From contig MFGL01000034.1 of assembly GCA_001778285.1 (NCBI GenBank), positions 21,193-41,707 of the forward strand: a stretch of 20,515 nt of DNA. Direction: 5' to 3'. The position numbers and the translations under genes are program-made. The notes under the pieces are model-generated. The model worked only from the letters and a program-made list of their open reading frames with translations, had not been told where the DNA came from and did not search any database. Source of the stretch: Candidatus Falkowbacteria bacterium RIFOXYC2_FULL_47_12. Lineage in GTDB: Bacteria; Patescibacteriota; Patescibacteriia; Patescibacteriales; XYC2-FULL-47-12. Shown piece by piece: positions 5,626 to 12,393 of the stretch; position 1 is the first letter of the stretch; each line of letters opens with the position of its first letter.

Positions 5626-8600
5626 CTAAATATTTCGTATTTCTCCAACCTCACCGCTCTTGTTGCAGTACCGGCAGGGGTCGGAAGAATGCGAGAAATA
5701 ATTATGCTTGATGCTTTCTTCGATTTTTTTAATAGTCATCATTACCCACTCCTGCATTTTTTCAATTTCTTTTTGGTTGCCCAAAAAATTAAGTTCGCTG
5801 TTATTTTCCAAATAGTAAAATTGCAGATTGGCCGGCTTCTTTTTTAACACCTCCTCGGCGGCTAACTGATATAACAACAGTTGGTATTTTTGGTCGCTCG
5901 TTATTTTTTCCTCATCTTTGGCCTGGCCGGTTTTATAATCAACAATCTGCACTCCGGCATCACCTAAGTCATCCAACCGGTCAATTTTGCCGTAAATTAA
6001 ATGGCCGCCTATACGCAGTTTAAAACTTTGCTCCAAGCCGATGACTTTCGGCCAATTGCCCGCGTGTTTGTCAAAAAATTCTCTAAAAATTTCTCTGCCT
6101 TTTCTGCGATATTCTTCTTTTTGTTTTTTATCTTCATACCAATCGTCAATCCATGATTCTTCATATAATTTCAACAAAGTTTCCTCCGTCAACACATTTT
6201 CCTTCCCCTTACTAAGGGGAGGGTTGCCCGCCCGCATCGTTACGCGAAGCGTGTCGGGCGGGGGGAGGGGTACGGAAAATAAACTTCCCTGCTGCACATT
6301 TTGGCTTTGCATAATAAGACCGAAAAACTTTTGCAAAGCCAGGTGCATGCTCTGGCCAAAGCTGAAAAAATGCTTGCCGGGTTTGGGAATTTTTAAGACA
6401 TGGTCAATGAAATACTGGTGCGGGCATTTGTCGTACGACTGCAATTGCGTATAGGAATAAAACCGCGGTAATTCATATCTAGGCATAACATCAACAGACG
6501 AAAATTTTGTCGGCGCGTTTCGCAGAGACGCATCGCAATGCGTCTCTACCGTTAACTGGCCGAAACCGGATGGTAGAGACGCAAAATTTTGCGTCTCTAC
6601 CATGTCTAATTCCTGCAAAAACCGCGACGGCTTTTTCTTCCGCGTGCCGCCATAATCCGGCGCCCAGGAAAAATATAAACCTTGTTTCGCGCGCGTCATG
6701 GCAACGTAAAACAGTCGCCGCTCTTCTTCAAGATGGCTATCGCCTTCCGGAATAATCTCTTTCACGAGCGCGTCCGGGATTTGAATGGGGTCTTGGCGCT
6801 CGGTAGTCGGAAAACGCAGGTCAACCATGTTAACGATAAAAACATGTTGAAATTCCAAACCTTTGGCCGCGTGCACGGTCAAAATTTTAATCATTTCCGG
6901 TCCGGCCTCCGGGTCCTGCGCCAGAGCGCCCTCTTCACCGGATTCCAATTCCAAAGACAGCTCCTGCAAAAAATTTTTTACCAAGCCGACTTCATCTTCC
7001 GCTTCAAACTCTTTCACCCGCTTTAAAAACGCGTTTAACTCCCGCATGGTTTCTTTGGTTTTCAGCGGTTCTTGCGCGCTTAAATATTTCAAATAACCGC
7101 TGTCGCCTAAAAACGCGAAGATGACCTCGCTTGCCTTTTTTGTTTTAACCAAGACGGTATGCTTTTCAACTAAGTGCAATAGTATGTTAATCTTTTCTCC
7201 CGATTCTTTGGAAAAATTACTTAAATATTTAATTGTTTCATACAGCGACCAGGCCTTTTTTCTGGCTAAATTCAAAAAACCGATAATTTCTTCGTGGCTG
7301 AATTTAAAAACCGGAATGTTCAAAACGCGATACATAGAGGTGCTTTCATGATAATTATCAAGCAAATTCAAGTAAGCGATAATATTCATTATTACCGGCC
7401 GCGAGTACAGCCCCTTTGAGGCTAAAAATATATAAGGCAAGCCCGCGATTTCCAACGCGTTGACGAATTCTTTGGCGGAATTATTCGCCCGCACCAATAT
7501 CGCAAAATCATTCCAGCTGCAATTTTTATCTTGATTTTTCAACTCCGCAATTTTTTCAATCACTAATTTTACTTCATCCTGCAAGTCACCGCCTTGAATC
7601 ACTTCAATAATTCCCTGCTCTTTGGTCTGCGCCTGCAGCTTTTTATCAATGTCGTTTTTGAACTGATGCTCCAGGCGATTAGGGTTGTTTAGCTGGATAA
7701 AATCATAGGTCAAATCTAAAATATTTTGGGCATTGCGATAGTTCTCTTTCAAAACTACGCTCTCTGAATTGGGATAGTCTTTTCTAAATTGCAAAACATT
7801 GCTCATGGATGCTCCTCTGAATCGGTACACGCTCTGGTCGTCGTCGCAAACCGCGGTTAAATTATCGCCTGTCGGCTTTAACATTTTTATTAATTTGTAC
7901 TGGTTCCAGTTCGTGTCTTGAAATTCATCCACCAAAACATATTTAAACTGCTTTTGGAATTTGGCTAAAATCGCCGGCCGTTCGCGGAACAGACGCAAAG
8001 TATAATTTATCAAATCGCCAAAATCCAGCGCGCTATTGTCTAAGAGCAGTTGCTGATAAACATGATAGGCGTTTGCTACTTCATTGATGCGCGCGATTTC
8101 CTGTTCGGCAATTTCCTTGCCGCTCAACATCGTATCCATATTCTCTTGTAGTCCTTCCGCGTATTTTAAATAGTCGGCGGGGCTGATGTCTTCGTCTTTG
8201 GCGCGGGAAAAATGCTGCAGGAGCGCGGAAATAAATTTAGTCTGGTTGCCCAGCGGACGGTAATAATCCAGATCAAACTTTTCCAAATTTTTTTTAATCA
8301 AAGCCCACTGGCCGAATTCGTTCAGCAGTTTAAAATTTGTCGGCAAGCCGATATCCAAGCCGTGCTGCTGTAAAACTTTTTCGCAAAATCCGTGAAAGGT
8401 CATTATCCATAAATCAAAGTAGCCGTAGGGCAGGAGCATATCCGCCCGCTCCGCCATTTCGCCCGCGGCTTTTTCCGTAAAAGTAAGCGCTAAAATTTCA
8501 TCTGATTTTGCCAAGCCCCGCTCAATCAGCCAGCCGATTTTTTGTGTAATCACCGTAGTTTTCCCCGTGCCCGCGCCAGCGATAATCAACAGCGGGCTGC

Positions 8601-8646
8601 CGGTATGTTCTACGGCTTTTTTTTGCTCATTATTCAAATTATACAT
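5626..8646 (-). CDS. UvrD/Rep-family DNA helicase fused to a PD-(D/E)XK (RecB/AddB-type) nuclease
   Basis: The 1006-residue protein is a superfamily 1A 3'-5' helicase followed by a nuclease domain, likely for DNA repair or end processing. Helicase motifs: I GAGTGKT (24-30), II DEFQDT (240-245), III DDDQSVYRFRGA (268-279), IV region ENYRN (301-305), V VHAAKGLEF (591-599), VI ERRLFYVAMTRA (642-653). The nuclease core is GKIDRLD (886-892) and VDYKTG (902-907), with D889, D903 and K905 as likely metal/catalytic residues. C741 and C991xxC994 resemble the AddB-type Fe-S cluster set, but the expected last cysteine is absent, as the chain ends 12 residues later. Two repeat-coded inserts (about 682-709 and 790-817) sit in the linker and early nuclease domain. 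Start: ATG 8644-8646. Confidence 0.93.
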   Translation of the reverse strand: MYNLNNEQKKAVEHTGSPLLIIAGAGTGKTTVITQKIGWLIERGLAKSDEILALTFTEKAAGEMAERADMLLPYGYFDLWIMTFHGFCEKVLQQHGLDIGLPTNFKLLNEFGQWALIKKNLEKFDLDYYRPLGNQTKFISALLQHFSRAKDEDISPADYLKYAEGLQENMDTMLSGKEIAEQEIARINEVANAYHVYQQLLLDNSALDFGDLINYTLRLFRERPAILAKFQKQFKYVLVDEFQDTNWNQYKLIKMLKPTGDNLTAVCDDDQSVYRFRGASMSNVLQFRKDYPNSESVVLKENYRNAQNILDLTYDFIQLNNPNRLEHQFKNDIDKKLQAQTKEQGIIEVIQGGDLQDEVKLVIEKIAELKNQDKNCSWNDFAILVRANNSAKEFVNALEIAGLPYIFLASKGLYSRPVIMNIIAYLNLLDNYHESTSMYRVLNIPVFKFSHEEIIGFLNLARKKAWSLYETIKYLSNFSKESGEKINILLHLVEKHTVLVKTKKASEVIFAFLGDSGYLKYLSAQEPLKTKETMRELNAFLKRVKEFEAEDEVGLVKNFLQELSLELESGEEGALAQDPEAGPEMIKILTVHAAKGLEFQHVFIVNMVDLRFPTTERQDPIQIPDALVKEIIPEGDSHLEEERRLFYVAMTRAKQGLYFSWAPDYGGTRKKKPSRFLQELDMVETQNFASLPSGFGQLTVETHCDASLRNAPTKFSSVDVMPRYELPRFYSYTQLQSYDKCPHQYFIDHVLKIPKPGKHFFSFGQSMHLALQKFFGLIMQSQNVQQGSLFSVPLPPPDTLRVTMRAGNPPLSKGKENVLTEETLLKLYEESWIDDWYEDKKQKEEYRRKGREIFREFFDKHAGNWPKVIGLEQSFKLRIGGHLIYGKIDRLDDLGDAGVQIVDYKTGQAKDEEKITSDQKYQLLLYQLAAEEVLKKKPANLQFYYLENNSELNFLGNQKEIEKMQEWVMMTIKKIEESIKHNYFSHSSDPCRYCNKSGEVGEIRNI
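6198..6280. repeat. GC-rich nested palindromic insert in the helicase-nuclease gene
   Basis: An imperfect nested inverted repeat of 83 bp. Outer arms are TTTTCC (6198-6203) / GGAAAA (6275-6280) and CCCC (6206-6209) / GGGG (6268-6271). The inner core is GCCCG / CGGGC around a tight ACGC-GAA-GCGT hairpin (6243-6253). It is read through in frame as residues about 790-817 (VPLPPPDTLRVTMRAGNPP), a Pro-rich stretch unlike the rest of the protein. It is locally much richer in G/C than the flanking gene. Confidence 0.65.
6524..6603. repeat. Two tandem AGAGACGC palindromes inside the helicase-nuclease gene
   Basis: Positions 6570-6603 form a perfect 34-bp palindrome (two 17-base arms, centre AAAATTTT, arms reading ATGGTAGAGACGC inward). 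A second copy of the same core lies 22 bases away: AGAGACGCAT (6524-6533) and ATGCGTCTCT (6538-6547) with a 4-base loop. Both are translated in frame, giving residues 682-709, including METQ-like and ETHCDASL peptides. Similar GAGACGC-core palindromes are known as dispersed repeats in several bacterial groups; here they lie in the linker between helicase and nuclease domains. Confidence 0.75.
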
Positions 8647-8655
8647 AGCGATAGT

Positions 8656-8661
8656 ATCATA
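8656..8661 (-). promoter_or_regulatory. Possible extended -10 promoter for the helicase-nuclease gene
   Basis: On the minus strand TATGAT (8661-8656) is preceded by TG one base upstream (TGCTATGAT), an extended -10 element. A poor -35 (TGGTGA) is 16 bases upstream. The ATG at 8646 is only nine bases further, so a start at the usual distance would give an almost leaderless mRNA. No Shine-Dalgarno site is seen. The rest of 8662-8741 is A/T-rich without other recognisable features. Confidence 0.35.
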
Positions 8662-8741
8662 GCATAATCGTATAATTTCACCACTTATACTTTATAATAC
8701 TTTGTTTTTGTGATTTTGAAAGTAGGTTTTATATTCTTGAA

Positions 8742-8776
8742 AATAAAAACCCCTTAACAAAAAATCTATTAAGGGG
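8742..8776 (-). terminator. Rho-independent terminator after the CsoSCA-like gene
   Basis: On the minus strand CCCCTTAA (8776-8769) pairs with TTAAGGGG (8757-8750) across an 11-base loop, followed by TTTTTATTTT. The 8-bp stem and T-run sit about 32 bases past the stop codon at 8808. Confidence 0.85.
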
Positions 8777-8807
8777 CGTCATACACATAGGGGGCGCCAT
8801 AAAAAAG

Positions 8808-9848
8808 TTAGAGATTAATTCTCTGGAAGCGCCGCGTATTAGCATCAACGATACCAGCAAGGTAATGTAAGTGCGGTATGAGTTGCGGAACATTTTCTGT
8901 AATGATCGCCCGTGCGACATCAAGCATAGTTCGCGCCTTTTCCACAGCGAGTAGTGGTTTGTAAGCTATTGAGTCGCGGATCAGTGCGGATGACATAAGC
9001 ACAGTTCCTTGGTCAATATCTGTCCTACGGGACAGGTTGCCCAACGCAATACTCGCTGCTTTTGTAATCGGCCTACTCAAATTTGGATCATACGGGCCGA
9101 CGATCAGCGCAAAATTCAATTGATGTAACCAATCAGCACCGCGTCCTACGATAATAACCTTTTCTTGGTGCGTATAATCACTAATCTCTCTGCCCTGCTC
9201 CCTAAGTTCGGCTATATGTTCAATATTCCCACGTAAAAGCGGGATGAAATCGCACACGATTTGAGGATGCATATTTGGACAAAGCTGTTCAATATTCAAC
9301 CGCAATTCCTCATCACTAATTGAAGCAGAACACTTTGAAAGATCAAGCACACCTTCATTCTCACCGTGAATCACAAGTGCATCCGAATCAGTCTCGACGC
9401 CAACGAGCAACGGATAAACTACTTTAATACCAAAAACGCGTTCGAATTGTTTGCGCAGCTTGAGTGCTGCGCTCAGCGCTTGATCAACATTATTGTCGAA
9501 CCCGCCGCAACCATGTTCCCAGTGTCCTTTAGACCAATGATAGGTTGTCAATACGAGGCAACGTCGCCCCATATTGAGAGTGTAGTCAATCCATTCAGAA
9601 ATGAGTGCGTTTAGTTCAGGCCAGCCGAGATCAAACTCAGCCCCCATATTCCGAAATGGTGTAAGAAATCCCGGCGGCGTATTCGTCATAACAGACAGGT
9701 TGAGCCGTCCGTCCATACATTTAAACACACCTATTTCTGTTGGATGTATCTTGCGACGTAATCGTCGTTCCAATGCGACATTGGGGTCGCAAAACTGCGC
9801 ACTTTGTAATTCATTGTGGTTTAAAAGGAACTCAATAATTTTATTCAT
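8808..9848 (-). CDS. Putative two-domain carbonic anhydrase of the CsoSCA / beta-CA superfamily, orphan
   Basis: The 346-residue protein carries the beta-carbonic-anhydrase zinc and dyad pattern. CMDGR (C44, D46, R48) is followed by FRNMGA (65-70, the RNxG step) and then TYHWSKGHWEHGCGG with candidate ligands H104, H109 or H112 and C114. The wide His-Cys spacing (10 residues from H104) is more like the carboxysomal CsoSCA than the HxxC of ordinary beta-CA. The C-terminal half (about 225-346, starting EKVIIVGRGADWLHQLNFALIVG) has no such ligands and could be the degenerate second domain of CsoSCA. Expected reaction: CO2 + H2O to HCO3- + H+. No RuBisCO or shell gene is nearby. The gene stands alone, with a strong AAGGAG site, terminators on both sides, and about twice as many Arg as Lys, unlike its Lys-rich neighbours, suggesting transfer. 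Superfamily call moderate; CsoSCA link tentative. Confidence 0.65.
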   Translation of the reverse strand: MNKIIEFLLNHNELQSAQFCDPNVALERRLRRKIHPTEIGVFKCMDGRLNLSVMTNTPPGFLTPFRNMGAEFDLGWPELNALISEWIDYTLNMGRRCLVLTTYHWSKGHWEHGCGGFDNNVDQALSAALKLRKQFERVFGIKVVYPLLVGVETDSDALVIHGENEGVLDLSKCSASISDEELRLNIEQLCPNMHPQIVCDFIPLLRGNIEHIAELREQGREISDYTHQEKVIIVGRGADWLHQLNFALIVGPYDPNLSRPITKAASIALGNLSRRTDIDQGTVLMSSALIRDSIAYKPLLAVEKARTMLDVARAIITENVPQLIPHLHYLAGIVDANTRRFQRINL

Positions 9849-9857
9849 CCTTGCACT

Positions 9858-9863
9858 CTCCTT
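9858..9863 (-). promoter_or_regulatory. Strong Shine-Dalgarno site of the CsoSCA-like gene
   Basis: AAGGAG (9863-9858 on the minus strand) lies nine bases before the ATG at 9848 and fixes the start. Most other genes here have no comparable site. Upstream, positions 9874-9896 hold an inverted repeat (AATAACTCA against TGAGcTTATT, one bulged base, 4-base loop) that could be an operator or a leader hairpin. A weak TTGATT-N17-TAGAGT promoter may overlap the preceding terminator. Confidence 0.6.
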
Positions 9864-9911
9864 GTTTGAATAAAATAACTCAAAAATGAGCTTATTACTC
9901 TAACATATCAT

Positions 9912-9950
9912 CAATAAAAAATCAACCCCTGTTTTGAGGTTGATTTTATT
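9912..9950 (-). terminator. Rho-independent terminator after the short carbonic anhydrase gene
   Basis: AAAATCAACC (9918-9927) and GGTTGATTTT (9938-9947) are perfect 10-bp arms with a 10-base loop; on the minus strand the hairpin is followed by a T-run. It begins 13 bases past the stop of the gene ending at 9961 and separates that unit from the CsoSCA-like gene. Confidence 0.8.
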
Positions 9951-9960
9951 ATCTTTAAAT

Positions 9961-10383
9961 TTAAACTATTTCTTCAAACTCAATTTCCCTACCCTCGTCA
10001 TCCTGCAAATTCGCCCAGATAAGTTTTACCGCCATAGTGGGATTTTTCGCTTTAATTATTTCCGCGGCTTTTTTCATGTCGGCAATTTGCTGTGCTTTTT
10101 CTTCTTCCGCGTTCGCAAAAGTGTAAGCGCCCGCGTACGCGCCGCACTGGCTGTGATGTATTAACGCGACGCAACTTGAATTATGCAATTTTGCCGACAA
10201 GGAAATCTGGTTTAAAAGCGTTTCACATTCCGGCGTGCCGTCGGCAATCGCTTTGCCCGCGCCCGCGAGTGAAACCAAATCGCAATCGCCGGCATAGCCT
10301 TTGTTTTCCATCCATTTGTTCATTTCCCGCGTCAGGCGGAAGTCCATACAGCGCACTAATAAATTTTTACAATGATGAGACAT
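9961..10383 (-). CDS. Short beta-class carbonic anhydrase-like protein
   Basis: The 140-residue cytoplasmic protein has the core of a beta-carbonic anhydrase: CMDFR (C12, D14, R16), a DLVSLAGAGKAI turn (35-46) replacing the usual RNAGN step, and LIHHSQCGAY with H77 and C80 (HxxC). These give the Cys-His-Cys zinc site and the Asp-Arg dyad. It is shorter than classical beta-CA (about 200 residues). I recognise it as the type of small carbonic-anhydrase-like protein common in Patescibacteria; activity is inferred from the residues. It begins 26 bases after the stop of the cation/proton antiporter, so the two are probably co-transcribed, which fits pH and bicarbonate balance. ATG start; the A/T-only leader has no Shine-Dalgarno site. 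Confidence 0.8.
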   Translation of the reverse strand: MSHHCKNLLVRCMDFRLTREMNKWMENKGYAGDCDLVSLAGAGKAIADGTPECETLLNQISLSAKLHNSSCVALIHHSQCGAYAGAYTFANAEEEKAQQIADMKKAAEIIKAKNPTMAVKLIWANLQDDEGREIEFEEIV

Positions 10384-10409
10384 AAAAAAATTAAACTAAA
10401 AAAATAAAT

Positions 10410-11789
10410 TTATGCTATTTTCATCTTATCCAAAGCCATTTTTAATAATGGCGGCGTTACCAGCGTCGTCACGATAACCATAATGACAATCGCGGAGAAC
10501 ACAGCGTCGTTCACTACGCCCAAACCCTTGCCGATGGCGGCAAAAATCAGACCGACTTCGCCGCGGGGAATCATGCCTAAGCCGATAACTAAACGGCTAT
10601 ACGATTTTTTTACGACTAAGCCGCAAACCTGCTTGCCAAGAATGGCGGCAATAGTAAGCCCGGCTGCGACTCCCAGGACCGCCGGATTAGCGAAAGTTTC
10701 CAGCTTTACCTGAATGCCCATTAAGACAAAAAATATGGGGACCAAAAAGGCGGCAATTGGGCGGATTAAATCTTCAATGTGCGTCTCCGGCACCTTGTCG
10801 CCATGGTGATTTTTACGCAAAAAATCTTTGAAATGCACTTCGTCTAAAATCAACCCGGCCGCGAACGCGCCGACAATAGTCGCGAGACCGATTAAATTCG
10901 CCGCCCAGGAGAAAATAAAAGCGATGATTAAGGCGGTGATTATCTTCATATTTTCCACGTTCATTTTCGCTATTTGCCTGCCAATCCAAGGAGCGGTATA
11001 GGTTCCAACGACAATGGCGCCGATTAAAAACGCGACGGATTTTAGAGTAATAACGCCGACGTTTAATAAGGACAGCGCGCCGGTGGCGATAATGCCGGAC
11101 ACGACCGCTAAAATCACCAGGCCCATCACATCGTCAATTACGGCCGCGCCGAGGATAATTTTTGATTCCGGCAATTGTAATTTTCCTAAATCTTTTAAAA
11201 CACGCGCGGTAATGCCGACCGAAGTCGCGGTTAAAGTAGCGCCGATAAATAAATGCACATTCATGACCGCTTCCGGGTAAAAATATTTGGAAACAAAAAA
11301 TCCTAAAATAAATGGGACAATCACGCCGACCGTCGCCACCAACAGAGAAGGCACGCCGACTTTCATCATTTCTTTGATATTAGACTCCAGACCGACCATA
11401 AACAGCAGAATTATCACGCCGATGCGCGACAGCACGTCAATATGGATATCGCCGGCTATCGGGGTAAGCCAGTTAATGCCAACTAAATGCAAATTGCCGA
11501 CTATTACGCCGAAAACCAATTCGCCCAAAACTGCCGGCTGTTTTAATTTTTCAAAAACCTCCCCACCGATCTTAGCCGCGATTAAAATTACCACTATCCA
11601 TAACAGAACCGGCGCGACCGGATCAGCGTGACCGCTTTCACTTTTACCACCTGATTCTTCCGCCGTAAGTAAATTTTTTGCCTGGCCGGAACTTTCCAGA
11701 GAAGCCCGGCTGCCTATTGGCGCTACCATTATAAAAAATAAAATAATAGCTGCGGCAATTACTACCATCCTGTTTATTTTTATCCGCAT
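10410..11789 (-). CDS. CPA2-family cation/proton antiporter (Na+ or K+/H+ exchanger)
   Basis: The 459-residue protein has an N-terminal hydrophobic segment, a short polar Ser/Gly/Glu-rich stretch (about 25-57) and then about 12 membrane helices. Family marks: QPAVLGELVFGVIVGN (84-99), ATLTATSVGITARVLKDLG (184-202), VIDDVMGL with the Asp-Asp pair 219-220 (typical of electrogenic CPA2 exchangers such as NapA) and IPRGEVGLIFA (407-417). It should exchange Na+ or K+ for H+ across the membrane. There is no C-terminal TrkA/RCK domain, unlike KefB/C. I use the ATG at 11789; a TTG 15 bases upstream would lie beside the atp terminator's T-run. No promoter is clear, so expression may partly rely on read-through from atpC. 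Confidence 0.93.
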   Translation of the reverse strand: MRIKINRMVVIAAAIILFFIMVAPIGSRASLESSGQAKNLLTAEESGGKSESGHADPVAPVLLWIVVILIAAKIGGEVFEKLKQPAVLGELVFGVIVGNLHLVGINWLTPIAGDIHIDVLSRIGVIILLFMVGLESNIKEMMKVGVPSLLVATVGVIVPFILGFFVSKYFYPEAVMNVHLFIGATLTATSVGITARVLKDLGKLQLPESKIILGAAVIDDVMGLVILAVVSGIIATGALSLLNVGVITLKSVAFLIGAIVVGTYTAPWIGRQIAKMNVENMKIITALIIAFIFSWAANLIGLATIVGAFAAGLILDEVHFKDFLRKNHHGDKVPETHIEDLIRPIAAFLVPIFFVLMGIQVKLETFANPAVLGVAAGLTIAAILGKQVCGLVVKKSYSRLVIGLGMIPRGEVGLIFAAIGKGLGVVNDAVFSAIVIMVIVTTLVTPPLLKMALDKMKIA

Positions 11790-11802
11790 AAAATTATTTA
11801 GC

Positions 11803-11839
11803 AAAAAAACGGCGGTTAAAATTACTAAAACGCCGCTTT
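11803..11839 (-). terminator. Rho-independent terminator at the end of the ATP synthase operon
   Basis: On the minus strand AAAGCGGCG (11839-11831) pairs with CGCCGTTTT (11814-11806; one G-T pair), loop 16 bases, with seven T continuing to 11803. It starts 13 bases after the atpC stop and ends 13 bases before the antiporter ATG. Confidence 0.8.
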
Positions 11840-11852
11840 GCCAGTTTTTTAA

Positions 11853-12284
11853 CTAATCTGTTTTGATAATATTTCGATTGCGATGCCTTCTGACCGCTTT
11901 GACGCGCGCCAATTCTTTCGCGATTTTCGCCTGCACTGCCGAAAAGTCAACATCTTCGCGTTTTTCCGCCATTAGCGTTTCCGCGCGTTTGCGCGCCTCT
12001 TTCGCGCGCGCTTCGTCAATATCCGCGGCGCGCTCGGCAGTATCGGCTAAAATTACAACCTTGTCCGGCAAAACTTCAATAAAACCGCCGGAAACGGCCA
12101 TAGTTTCAATTTTATTGTCGCTTGTTTTAATTTCAATCACGCCCGGCATTAAACCGGCAACGAGCGGAATATGGTTTGGTAAAACGGTAATCTCGCCCAT
12201 TTTTGTCGGTACGGTTAACTGCAGTACTTCTTCTTTTAGCACTGTTTTTTCCGGGGTTACTATTTCAAAATGGATAATTGACAT
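11853..12284 (-). CDS. atpC: F1F0 ATP synthase epsilon subunit
   Basis: The 143-residue central-stalk subunit couples rotor and catalytic head and can inhibit hydrolysis. The N-terminal beta-sandwich (1-85) shows FEIVTPEKTVL, VPTKMGEITVLPNHIPLVA (26-44) and VSGGFIEVLPDKVVILAD (64-81). The C-terminal helical hairpin (85-143) contains EARAKEARKRAE and an Arg-rich end (RRHRNRN). Last gene of the operon, directly before a terminator. The ATG at 12284 has an AAGGA-type ribosome site (12295-12291) whose AAGG is the edge of a 16-bp inverted repeat, so its access could depend on RNA folding. Confidence 0.97.
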   Translation of the reverse strand: MSIIHFEIVTPEKTVLKEEVLQLTVPTKMGEITVLPNHIPLVAGLMPGVIEIKTSDNKIETMAVSGGFIEVLPDKVVILADTAERAADIDEARAKEARKRAETLMAEKREDVDFSAVQAKIAKELARVKAVRRHRNRNIIKTD

Positions 12285-12292
12285 ATTTAATC

Positions 12293-12385
12293 CTTACAAA
12301 TTACAAATCAAATACAAATATACTAATGCACTCTATCATCACTCTATAGTATTTGTATATTTGTAAAAAATTTGTAATTTGTAAG
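12293..12385. repeat. ACAAAT-word inverted repeat between atpD and atpC
   Basis: CTTACAAATTACAAAT (12293-12308) and ATTTGTAATTTGTAAG (12370-12385) are perfect 16-bp inverted arms. The space between holds a second layer (ATACAAATA / TATTTGTAT). The arm near atpC overlaps its ribosome site. The whole 109-base spacer is this structure. Confidence 0.75.
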
Positions 12386-12393
12386 AGCATTAT

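Noticed and set aside
8729..8923. Minus-strand 64-codon frame overlapping the end of the CsoSCA-like gene
   Set aside because: It spans the terminator and is out of frame with the real gene; no recognisable pattern.
11787..11804. Upstream TTG start for the antiporter (similar TTG/GTG starts for atpB, atpF, atpH)
   Set aside because: Each lies in terminator or repeat sequence a few codons before an ATG that fits the family; the added residues are repeat-derived.
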